A DNA stretch of 16,505 nucleotides from an uncultured Erysipelotrichaceae bacterium (GTDB lineage Bacteria; Bacillota_I; Bacilli_A; RF39; UBA660): contig CACZOV010000041.1 of the NCBI GenBank assembly GCA_902782915.1, positions 1-16,505 of the forward strand. Direction: 5' to 3'. The position numbers and the translations under genes are program-made. The notes under the pieces were generated by a model. The model was not told the origin of the DNA. It saw only the letters and a program-made list of their open reading frames with translations, and searched no databases. How positions within the stretch are numbered: the stretch's first letter is position 1; every line of letters begins with the position of its first letter. Below are positions 1-6,407 of this stretch, piece after piece.

Positions 1-37
1 AGTCTGTACTTAACCCATCACCATTATAATAATTTTG

Positions 38-84
38 CATTGTCAAGGGTCTAGATGAACTCACTTCGCTCGCCCTTGACAATG
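38..84. repeat. Perfect 12-bp inverted repeat (long hairpin)
   Basis: CATTGTCAAGGG (38-49) is matched exactly by its reverse complement at 73-84, with a 23-base loop that is markedly G+C-richer than its surroundings. There is no T tract after either arm, so it is not a typical intrinsic terminator. The contrast in base composition suggests an inserted palindromic element or a mobile-element end rather than native spacer. I cannot assign it to a known family. Confidence 0.6.
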
Positions 85-262
85 TGCCCAACTTATCATA
101 CAATCTAGTTAATTATAAATCTTATTTTTTAGGAGAATTTCTCCTCACTTATTCTACACTAACTTTTACATTAAAAAAACTCTCAAAGCATTATTTTATA
201 ATACTTCAAGAGACATTCTATATTTTTTTCATGATTTTATCCTGTTTTATGCAAAAGAATTA

Positions 263-291
263 TTGACATTTAATGTATTAATCATTATTAT
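263..291 (+). promoter_or_regulatory. Sigma-A-like promoter of asnS
   Basis: A perfect -35 hexamer TTGACA (263-268) is followed after exactly 17 bases by TATTAT (286-291), one base from the -10 consensus. A second TATAAT overlaps at 289-294 but would give a 20-base spacer. Transcription would start near 298, leaving a leader of only about 22 bases that carries the ribosome site. There is therefore no room for a T-box or other leader control of this synthetase. Confidence 0.7.
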
Positions 292-320
292 AATTAATTG
301 GAGTTTTATGGGAGGTTTGT

Positions 321-1718
321 ATGAAGCATGAAGATGTAAAAAAAATTAACACTGATGAAGGATATATTGGCAAAAGTGTGGTAGTGTGTGGTTGGATTAA
401 GACAATTAGAAAATCTAAAAATATTTGCTTTATTGAATTAAATGACGGAACGTCATTAAAAAATCTGCAATTGGTTATTGATAGCAGTTCTAATGAAAGA
501 CTATTTGATTTTTGTTCACATTTAAATATTGGTTCATCCATTGCCGCCAAAGGCGAAATTGTAAAATCAATGAATGAAAATCAAAGAATTGAATTAAATG
601 TTAATAATATTGAACTGTTTGGTGATTGCAGTAAAGATTATCCTATTCAAAGGAAAAAACAAAATATGGAATATTTGAGAGAATATCCTCATTTAAGACT
701 AAGAACGAATACTTTTAATGCTGTTTTTAGAGTAAGAAATGTTTTAGCTATGGCTGTTCATGAATATTTTCAAAGCAATAATTATTTATATGCGAATACA
801 CCAATAATTACTGCTAGTGATTGTGAAGGAGCAGGAGAATTGTTTAGAGTAACTACATTAGATATTGATGAAGTCTCTCAAAATCAATATAATTCTGATA
901 TAGATTCTACTGATTTTTTTGGAAAAAAAGTTGGTTTAACAGTAACTGGTCAAATGGAAGCAGAAGCTATGGCATGTGCTTTTGGCAAGGTATATACTTT
1001 TGGTCCTACTTTTAGAGCAGAAAATTCAAATACTAAACGTCATGCTGCTGAATTTTGGCAAATAGAACCTGAGATAGCCTTTGCCGATTTGAATGATATA
1101 ATTAACATTGCTACTGATGTTATCAAGTATGTATTGAAAAAAGTTTTAGTTAAATGTCCAGATGAAATTAAATTTCTCACTAGGTTCTATGATAAAGATT
1201 TATTTGATAGATTAGTTAATGTAGTTGAAAATGATTTTGCTATCTTAGATTATACAGATGCAATAAAGTTATTACAAAAATCTGGAGTGACATTTGAATA
1301 TCCAGTTTACTGGGGATGTGACTTAAAAAGTGAACATGAAAGGTATATTACGGATGTAATATACAAAAAGCCAGTATTTATAACTAATTATCCAAAAGAA
1401 TTAAAAGCATTCTACATGAAAACTAATCCAGATGGAAAAACAGTTGCGTCCACTGATCTACTTGTTCCAGGTATTGGTGAAATAATTGGAGCAAGTCAAA
1501 GAGAAGATAATTTCGAACTATTAGATAAGAGAATAGAAGAATTGAATATGACTAAAGAAGATTACTTATGGTATTTAGATTTAAGAAAATATGGTTCTGT
1601 GCCACATAGTGGATTTGGTATTGGATTTGAAAGGTTAGTTATGTATGCTACAGGAATGGATAATATTAGAGATGCAATTCCATTTCCTAGAACAAAGTGC
1701 AAAAAACTTAAAATATAA
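321..1718 (+). CDS. asnS: Asparaginyl-tRNA synthetase
   Basis: Class IIb aminoacyl-tRNA synthetase that charges tRNA-Asn with asparagine via asparaginyl-AMP. The protein has 465 residues, the usual length. An N-terminal OB-fold anticodon-binding domain (about residues 18-100, GKSVVVCGWIKTIR) precedes the catalytic core. The core has the AsnRS signature EGAGELFRVTT (169-179), motif 2 FRAENSNTKRHAAEFW (231-246) and motif 3 GFGIGFERLV (431-440, with Arg438). The start is set by GGAGGT at 311-316. It stands alone between its own promoter and terminator. One oddity is the tail: the family normally ends in PFPRTPGxAxF, but here PFPRT runs into a short lysine-rich end. It may be the housekeeping enzyme or, given the AsnRS-like operon beside it, a second or resistant copy. 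Annotation as AsnRS is secure; the specialised role is inference. Confidence 0.95.
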   Translation: MKHEDVKKINTDEGYIGKSVVVCGWIKTIRKSKNICFIELNDGTSLKNLQLVIDSSSNERLFDFCSHLNIGSSIAAKGEIVKSMNENQRIELNVNNIELFGDCSKDYPIQRKKQNMEYLREYPHLRLRTNTFNAVFRVRNVLAMAVHEYFQSNNYLYANTPIITASDCEGAGELFRVTTLDIDEVSQNQYNSDIDSTDFFGKKVGLTVTGQMEAEAMACAFGKVYTFGPTFRAENSNTKRHAAEFWQIEPEIAFADLNDIINIATDVIKYVLKKVLVKCPDEIKFLTRFYDKDLFDRLVNVVENDFAILDYTDAIKLLQKSGVTFEYPVYWGCDLKSEHERYITDVIYKKPVFITNYPKELKAFYMKTNPDGKTVASTDLLVPGIGEIIGASQREDNFELLDKRIEELNMTKEDYLWYLDLRKYGSVPHSGFGIGFERLVMYATGMDNIRDAIPFPRTKCKKLKI

Positions 1719-1725
1719 AAAATTT

Positions 1726-1757
1726 ACTTATGTTTCAATTATAAAACATAAGTTTTT
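1726..1757 (+). terminator. Intrinsic terminator after asnS
   Basis: Arms ACTTATGTTT (1726-1735) and AAACATAAGT (1744-1753) form a perfect 10-bp stem with an 8-base loop, followed by a T run at 1753-1757, beginning 8 bases after the asnS stop. The stem is A+T-rich and so only moderately strong. The T run overlaps the direct repeat of the element inserted next door, so the insertion may have altered the terminator tail. Confidence 0.65.
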
Positions 1758-1939
1758 GTTACAGTTCAGACTAAAGTAACTTCAATCAAATGAGAAATCG
1801 TTGTAATATAAGGGTTTCGTAAAATATAAATAATTAGTGTTTTTGCTTTTAAATTAAAAATGTTAATTATAATTTCCTTATTTTTCAACGTTTTTGTTTA
1901 ATTTTACCAATCTTCTAGTCTAAACTGTAACAAGTTTTT
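1750..1939. mobile_element. Candidate MITE with terminal inverted repeats and 8-bp direct repeats
   Basis: GTTACAGTTCAGACTA (1758-1773) and TAGTCTAAACTGTAAC (1916-1931) are inverted repeats matching at 15 of 16 positions, and they bound a 174-base unit. The unit is flanked on both sides by AAGTTTTT (1750-1757 and 1932-1939), as expected of an 8-bp target-site duplication. No coding frame of useful length is present inside, so this would be a non-autonomous element moved by a transposase elsewhere. An 8-bp duplication is known from families such as IS256 and ISL3, but the ends do not let me choose. T-rich direct repeats can arise by chance in this background, which limits confidence. Confidence 0.55.
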
Positions 1940-1960
1940 TGCAAAAATAATGTAAAATAA

Positions 1961-1989
1961 TTGATTTATTAGAAAAGTAAAGTTAACAT
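1961..1989 (+). promoter_or_regulatory. Possible promoter of the adenylate-enzyme operon
   Basis: TTGATT (1961-1966) is followed after 17 bases by TAACAT (1984-1989), each matching four of six consensus positions. It would start transcription near 1996 and give a leader of about 130 bases. It is the best sigma-A-like candidate between the MITE and the operon, but it is weak. If it is real, the left arm of the most upstream leader hairpin (1974-1981) would not be transcribed from it. Confidence 0.3.
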
Positions 1990-2114
1990 ATATATCGAAA
2001 GTTTACTTTGCTGATTAAATATGTTAATGAACAATTATTATTTATTCATCAATATTCTTTTAAAGAAAGTGTTTTTAATTGTCAGCAACTTAAATCTTTT
2101 AAGTTGCTTTTTTT
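1974..2114 (+). promoter_or_regulatory. Candidate transcription-attenuation leader with competing hairpins
   Basis: Three pairings compete. AAAGTAAA (1974-1981) can pair with TTTACTTT (2002-2009). The same right-hand segment, extended to 2002-2014, can instead pair with 2082-2094 (TTGCTGA with TCAGCAA, two mismatches, then TTTA with TAAA), which would occupy the left arm of the terminator at 2084-2108. A further 9-bp inverted repeat, TTAACATAT (1983-1991) with ATATGTTAA (2019-2027), overlaps the first. This is the anti-antiterminator / antiterminator / terminator logic of riboswitch and attenuator leaders. No T-box motif is seen, and there is no UGG available to pair with a tRNA acceptor end upstream of the terminator. 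The ligand or factor is unknown. Confidence 0.4.
2084..2114 (+). terminator. Intrinsic terminator immediately before the operon ribosome site
   Basis: AGCAACTTAA (2084-2093) and TTAAGTTGCT (2099-2108) form a perfect 10-bp stem with a 5-base loop, followed by seven T (2108-2114). The next base begins the GGAGGTGG ribosome site of the downstream gene. A terminator in this position has no upstream gene to end: asnS already has its own, about 350 bases earlier. It therefore probably acts as an attenuator of the following operon. Confidence 0.75.
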
Positions 2115-2126
2115 GGAGGTGGAACG

Positions 2127-3707
2127 ATGAAATTAGAAATACCAAATTCATGGAATGATTATAATCAACATTTTTTGACAACGATGGAAAGTCCATGGTA
2201 CAAATTTCTGGTAAAATTGCAGAATTTTATTACAACTGAAACTATGAAATTCTACGAAAAAAAAGGAATAATTACTATGCATTTGCCGGTGACAACTGGT
2301 TCAATTTCAAGTCCAATGGGTAGAGGAAGTGATTCACTTCCAGTGAAAATTAATTTGGAAGGCGTTAATACCTATTTAGCAGACTCTATGCAATTTTTAT
2401 TAGAGTATGGATGTCGTTTAAACTCGAATGGAGTTTATTATGTAATGCCATCATTTAGGGGTGAAAAAGCAGATAATCGTCATTTATGTCAATTCTATCA
2501 CAGTGAAGCAGAAATACCCGGTACACTTAATGATGTTATGAATTTGGTTGATGAATATATTAAATATTTATCACGTGAATTATTAAAACAATTTGGCCCA
2601 GAATTAGAAAAAAATGTTGGTGATATATCTCATATTAAGCAAATTGCAGATTATGATGGAAGTTTTAAAAGAATTACTTTTGATGAGGCGGAAAGTGTAT
2701 TAAAAAAGTTATATCCTGATACAATTAATGAATATATTGAATATAATGATGGATGGAGAAATATTACCCGTAAAGGTGAATTAGAATTATTAAAACAATA
2801 CAATGGAATTGTATGGGTTACACATTATGATGCCTTAGCCGTTCCGTTTTATCAAGCATTAGATAATAACTGTAAAACATGTAAAAACGCTGATTTAATG
2901 ATGGGAATAGGTGAAACAGTTGGATGTGGCGAAAGACATAAAAATTACGGCGAATTGATGGAAGCATTAAAGTATCATGAAGTTGATAGTAAAGAATATA
3001 GTTGGTATATTGAAATGAAGAAAAGGCATCCTATCCAAACATCTGGATTTGGTATGGGAATTGAGAGATTTTTAATGTGGGTTTTAAAATGTGATGACAT
3101 TAGAAATCTTCAAATATGTTTACGCTTTAATGGAATAGATACAACACCTAAATTTGATAATGATTATATTAATCATAAAGGAACTATTGAATTAGAAAGT
3201 GAGCGCTTAAAATATAGAAAAATTAGAATGGATGATGCTGAAGCAATGTATAATAATTGGGCGAGCGATGATGAAGTAACAAAATATCTAACTTGGCCAA
3301 CTCATAGTGATATTTCTGTAACAAGAAGTGTTATTGGTTCATGGGTTGATTCATACAAGAATGACGATTATTATTTATGGGCTATAGAAGAAAAGGAAAA
3401 AGGCGAATTAATTGGAACAATTGCAGTTGTAAATAAAGATGATGATAAGAAGCAATTCGAACTTGGAATGTGTTTATGCAAAAGATATTGGGGTAAGAGA
3501 TTTGCACTTGAAGCTGCTCATACAGTTATGGAATATTTAAAAGGTTTAGGTTATAAATGCTTAATAGCTTCCACTGAAGTTGGCAATGAAAAATGTCTTA
3601 GAGCAATAAGTAAGGAAAATCTTGAATATTGTGGTATTGAAAAAGATGGTAGCAAAAAATTAGATGGTACGACGAGTGATATACATGTTTATAAAAAGGT
3701 TTTATAA
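2127..3707 (+). CDS. AsnRS-like catalytic domain fused to a GNAT acetyltransferase
   Basis: A two-domain protein of 526 residues. Residues about 20-335 are a class IIb aminoacyl-tRNA-synthetase core of the Asp/Asn type, with motif 2 FRGE (110-113, Arg111) followed by RH at 118-119, the GIGETVGCGERH segment (260-271), and motif 3 GFGMGIERF (307-315, Arg314). The OB-fold anticodon domain is absent, so general tRNA charging is unlikely; formation of an aminoacyl-adenylate, as in asparagine synthetase A and related paralogues, is the better guess. Residues about 354-526 resemble a RimJ/RimL-type GNAT N-acetyltransferase, with the acetyl-CoA loop region CKRYWGKRFALEA (451-463) and VGNEKCLRA (485-493). 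The start follows GGAGGTGG at 2115-2122. First gene of the operon, 3 bases before the ligase gene. Substrates are unknown. Domain calls are firm; the function is inference. Confidence 0.8.
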   Translation: MKLEIPNSWNDYNQHFLTTMESPWYKFLVKLQNFITTETMKFYEKKGIITMHLPVTTGSISSPMGRGSDSLPVKINLEGVNTYLADSMQFLLEYGCRLNSNGVYYVMPSFRGEKADNRHLCQFYHSEAEIPGTLNDVMNLVDEYIKYLSRELLKQFGPELEKNVGDISHIKQIADYDGSFKRITFDEAESVLKKLYPDTINEYIEYNDGWRNITRKGELELLKQYNGIVWVTHYDALAVPFYQALDNNCKTCKNADLMMGIGETVGCGERHKNYGELMEALKYHEVDSKEYSWYIEMKKRHPIQTSGFGMGIERFLMWVLKCDDIRNLQICLRFNGIDTTPKFDNDYINHKGTIELESERLKYRKIRMDDAEAMYNNWASDDEVTKYLTWPTHSDISVTRSVIGSWVDSYKNDDYYLWAIEEKEKGELIGTIAVVNKDDDKKQFELGMCLCKRYWGKRFALEAAHTVMEYLKGLGYKCLIASTEVGNEKCLRAISKENLEYCGIEKDGSKKLDGTTSDIHVYKKVL

Positions 3708-3710
3708 TTT

Positions 3711-4628
3711 ATGAATAAGCTTTTAGCAAAAATGATTCAAGATAATTTAAGTTGTGACGATATTAAAAATAAAGTATGTTTTTCATTTGTTGATAGTAAT
3801 GACGAAGTAAACTATTTAGAGTTTTATAGAAAAGTGTCTGATTATGTAAAAAAAATAAAATATAATTTAGAAAAAAATAGTCCAGTAATTGTTGCCACAA
3901 AAATGGATATTGACTCTATTTGTCTTATTATAGCATGTCTTATATCCGGGGTTATTCCTGTAATTAAAAGTTTTGACAGTAATAAAGAAAGAAATGTGTT
4001 TAAAATTAAAAGATTCATTGCTGATAATCCAATATTTAATACTATAATTTCAACTTTTCCGATTGATGAATGTGAGTCATTGGCCTGCAATGTTATAAAT
4101 GTTAACAAAGTAAATAATTATATTAGATATAATATTTCTAAATTAAATGATGACACAGGTTTCATTTTTCAAGAAACGTCAGGAACAAATTCTGAAGCTA
4201 AGTTAGTATTAATGACGGAGGAACAAGTTTTTAATAGTATGAAAGAGGTTAATAAAATATTAGATAATAATTTTATTAACTTAAGCTATTTACCTTTTTC
4301 GCATATATTTGGTTTAATTTCAACAATATTATTAACATTATATAAAAATGGAACAGCATATGTTATGTTACCAAGTTCTTTTAAAAATAGTCCAAATAAA
4401 TATCTGGATATTATTAAAGAAAAACAAGTTAGCTATTTATCGATGACTAATTTTGGTATTAAACAACTTATAAATGGTTATTCTAAAATAAATGATTACA
4501 ATTTAGAATCTATTGATACTATTTATATTGGCGGAGATATTGTTGAGTATAATTTATTAAAGCATTTTTATGATATATATTATCCATATGGGCTAAAAAA
4601 AACAGTTTTTCACCAATATATGGAATGA
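3711..4628 (+). CDS. AMP-forming acyl/aryl ligase, N-terminal part (frameshifted)
   Basis: N-terminal two thirds of an ANL-superfamily adenylating enzyme, which activates a carboxylate as acyl-AMP. The P-loop-like A3 motif is TSGTNSEAK (156-164), a variant of TSGTTGxPK with the lysine kept. This frame runs out after Leu-Lys-Lys at a run of eight A (4595-4602) and ends 26 bases later. If one base is added back to the run, the protein continues as KNSFSPIYGMTEMGG, restoring the A5 motif in the adjoining frame, so the two open frames are one gene of about 520 codons. It has no clear ribosome site and lies 3 bases after the fusion gene, so it is probably translationally coupled. It is close to fatty-acid/aryl-AMP ligases; the substrate cannot be read from the sequence. 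It could be a pseudogene, a slippage-expressed gene or a sequencing error. Confidence 0.75.
   Translation: MNKLLAKMIQDNLSCDDIKNKVCFSFVDSNDEVNYLEFYRKVSDYVKKIKYNLEKNSPVIVATKMDIDSICLIIACLISGVIPVIKSFDSNKERNVFKIKRFIADNPIFNTIISTFPIDECESLACNVINVNKVNNYIRYNISKLNDDTGFIFQETSGTNSEAKLVLMTEEQVFNSMKEVNKILDNNFINLSYLPFSHIFGLISTILLTLYKNGTAYVMLPSSFKNSPNKYLDIIKEKQVSYLSMTNFGIKQLINGYSKINDYNLESIDTIYIGGDIVEYNLLKHFYDIYYPYGLKKTVFHQYME
4595..4602 (+). other. A8 tract, site of -1 frameshift in the ligase gene
   Basis: The zero frame reads CTA AAA AAA ACA, i.e. an A_AAA_AAA heptamer, a canonical slippery string. A -1 slip, or one extra A in mRNA or genome, joins the upstream frame exactly to the frame encoding the conserved A5 motif SPIYGMTEMGG. 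The same string is also the commonest kind of homopolymer indel error and a hot spot for mutation. The two frames also happen to overlap as ATGA at 4625-4628, which could allow reinitiation, but the resulting split would cut through a conserved motif. Confidence 0.7.
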
Positions 4629-5272
4629 CTGAAATGGGCGGACTAATTTCATATAACTCTAATCGAGATACCATTGATGAAAAAACAGTTGATGGTATTT
4701 CTAGTTGCGGTGTTCCTAATAATGAATTTGTTAAAATTCTTTTGAGAAATAATAATATGATAGAGGAACCAATAGATGATATTCGTGGTGAGTTACTAGT
4801 AAATTCAAAAAATCTTTTTAGTGACTATTTTAATAGTCAAAATTCAGGTGACTTTATAATGTATAGGAATGAGAGATATTTTTGTACAGGAGATATAGTA
4901 GAAATACATAATAATAGAATATATATTATTGGTAGGAAAAAGAATATTTTAGTCAAAAATTCTAATAAATATTCTCCATTTGCATTAGATAGGATAATAA
5001 GCGATTTAAAAAAAGATAATTCTTTACTAAATAGTCATTTTGTATCATTTGATAATCATGTAGTATTATTTCAAGAAATAGACGTTGAAAAAATAGGTAA
5101 AATGGATTTGGATGACATAAAAAGAAAGATTTTAGAAAAAACAATGAAATATTATAATTTAGTCTTAGATGATATTATATTTATATCACCAAGAGATGTT
5201 CCTAAAACAGAACTTGGAAAAGTAAAAAAACTAGAATTAATAAAAAAATATCAGGAGCATATATATGATTAA
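4625..5272 (+). CDS. AMP-forming acyl/aryl ligase, C-terminal part (frameshifted)
   Basis: Continuation of the ligase in the -1 frame. From the start it shows the A5 motif (TEMGG, the end of YGMTEMGG), then A7 YFCTGDIVEI, A8 IYIIGRKKNILVKNSNKYSP and the A10 motif PKTELGKVKK with the catalytic lysine candidate. This is the complete set expected for an active C-terminal lid domain. The reading frame upstream of its ATG (FSPIYG) is also conserved, so this ATG is not the natural start of the protein. It overlaps the next gene by 8 bases, which keeps the operon coupled downstream of the frameshift. The good preservation of motifs on both sides of the shift argues that the gene is recently broken, or not truly broken. 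Confidence 0.7.
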   Translation: MTEMGGLISYNSNRDTIDEKTVDGISSCGVPNNEFVKILLRNNNMIEEPIDDIRGELLVNSKNLFSDYFNSQNSGDFIMYRNERYFCTGDIVEIHNNRIYIIGRKKNILVKNSNKYSPFALDRIISDLKKDNSLLNSHFVSFDNHVVLFQEIDVEKIGKMDLDDIKRKILEKTMKYYNLVLDDIIFISPRDVPKTELGKVKKLELIKKYQEHIYD

Positions 5273-6407
5273 AATAATAAGAAACGCTAAACTAATTAAT
5301 AATGAATTAGTAGATATTCTCATTGTGAATGATAAAATAATTGATATTTTATCACGTAAGAATAATTGTAAATTTTTGACATTAACTGATGAATACGAAA
5401 TTATAGATGCACATAGTAATTATGTAATACCATCATATATTGATAATCACGAACATATTATAGGTGGTGGAGGAGAAGATGGTTTTATAAGCAAAATAGA
5501 TGAAATGTCATCAATTGATATATTAAAAAATGGCGTCACAACAGTTGTCGGGGTTTTAGGCACTGATTCTATTACTAGAAGTGTAGAGAACCTTGTTAGT
5601 AAAACTAAAGCTCTTAATATGGATGATGTCACTGCCTTTTGTCTTACAGGGGGATATCAATTTCCATCACCTACTATAACAGGATCCGTTGGAAAAGATA
5701 TTGTTTTTATTAATGAAATAATTGGAGCAAAAATTGCAATTTCCGATCATAGATGTTATAATCCAAATAAAGATGATTTAATTAAATTATTGTCTGAAAT
5801 AAGAGTAGCGGCACTATTAGCAAAAAAAATTGGTATTTTAAATATCCATGTTGGTTGGGGGAAAGGCAATATGAATGTGCTTTATGATATATTAAATGAA
5901 ATGAATATACCAATTAATGTAATCAGGCCAACACATATTACTAATAATGATAAAGTATTTGAACAGGCTATGGAATTAACTAAAAAAAAGGGATATATGG
6001 ATATTACAATTGATGAAAATCCTGAAAGGACGTTTTCGTATTTAGAAAAAGCGTATAGCATGGGTGATATTAATTATGTAACCATGTCTACTGATGCTAA
6101 TGGTTCATGTCCAATTTGGAAAGATGGTAAAGTTCTTGGTATGAAAAAATCTGATAATTCAATTATTCATAATCTAGTTAGATATTTGGTATGTGTCAAA
6201 AATTATACAGTTAGTGATGCAATACGTTTTATAACGATAAATTCAGGTAAAGCGTTGGGACTGTATTCAAAAGGTTCTATTGAAATTAATAAAGATGCAG
6301 ATATAATTATTATGGATGATGATTACTATATTGATACAGTTATATCAAATGGTAATACTATTATAAAAGAAAAAAAATTAATAAAAAGGAGTTATTATGG
6401 AGAATAG
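5265..6407 (+). CDS. iadA: Isoaspartyl (beta-aspartyl) dipeptidase-like amidohydrolase
   Basis: Member of the amidohydrolase superfamily closest to IadA, the zinc enzyme that cleaves beta-aspartyl dipeptides. All expected metal and carboxylysine positions are present: His62 and His64 in IDNHEHIIGGGGE, Lys156 in IGAKIAISDHR (the carbamylated lysine), His195 in NIHVGWG, His224 in RPTHI and Asp277 in STDANGS. Its 380 residues match the family. The start ATG follows a GGAG at 5254-5257 and overlaps the ligase gene by 8 bases, so it belongs to the same operon. In other bacteria IadA handles damaged isoaspartyl peptides. Here, beside AsnRS-like and adenylating enzymes, it may act on an Asp/Asn-containing product. 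The family assignment is strong; true isoaspartyl specificity is unproven. Confidence 0.85.
   Translation: MIKIIRNAKLINNELVDILIVNDKIIDILSRKNNCKFLTLTDEYEIIDAHSNYVIPSYIDNHEHIIGGGGEDGFISKIDEMSSIDILKNGVTTVVGVLGTDSITRSVENLVSKTKALNMDDVTAFCLTGGYQFPSPTITGSVGKDIVFINEIIGAKIAISDHRCYNPNKDDLIKLLSEIRVAALLAKKIGILNIHVGWGKGNMNVLYDILNEMNIPINVIRPTHITNNDKVFEQAMELTKKKGYMDITIDENPERTFSYLEKAYSMGDINYVTMSTDANGSCPIWKDGKVLGMKKSDNSIIHNLVRYLVCVKNYTVSDAIRFITINSGKALGLYSKGSIEINKDADIIIMDDDYYIDTVISNGNTIIKEKKLIKRSYYGE

Larger units (their letters stand above)
1..320. other. Intergenic stretch upstream of asnS
   Basis: No convincing gene is seen here. A 60-codon open frame at 84-266 has no ribosome site, begins inside a hairpin arm and reads as low-complexity hydrophobic sequence, so I treat it as chance. 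The recognisable contents are a perfect 12-bp inverted repeat at 38-49/73-84, a sigma-A-like promoter at 263-291 and the asnS ribosome site GGAGGT at 311-316. The stretch 85-262 is plain A+T-rich sequence. The first 37 bases may be the end of an upstream unit, but no reading frame could be assigned. Confidence 0.6.

Noticed and set aside
84..266. 60-codon open frame on the plus strand
   Set aside because: It begins inside a hairpin arm, has no ribosome site, and encodes low-complexity Phe/Leu/Tyr-rich sequence typical of chance frames in A+T-rich DNA.
278..550. Minus-strand open frame over the start of asnS
   Set aside because: It is the shadow of a highly conserved plus-strand synthetase gene and shows no ribosome site or family features. 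The same applies to minus-strand frames at 3842-4108, 4962-5144, 5447-5632, 6551-6796 and 16211-16411.
1941..2114. T-box riboswitch before the AsnRS-like gene
   Set aside because: The terminator is present, but there is no T-box consensus stretch, no UGG bulge upstream of the terminator, and the leader is too short for a stem I with a specifier loop.
2021..2126. Asn-containing leader peptide (ATG 2021 or 2027, Asn-Asn near the start)
   Set aside because: No ribosome site precedes it and the frame does not stop before the terminator but runs on into the next gene in another frame, unlike classical attenuator peptides. Asn codons are common by composition alone.
4625..4628. ATGA overlap as evidence for a genuine two-subunit ligase
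   Set aside because: The join falls inside the conserved A5 motif, and coding similarity continues upstream of the ATG in the second frame, so a single frameshifted gene is the simpler reading.
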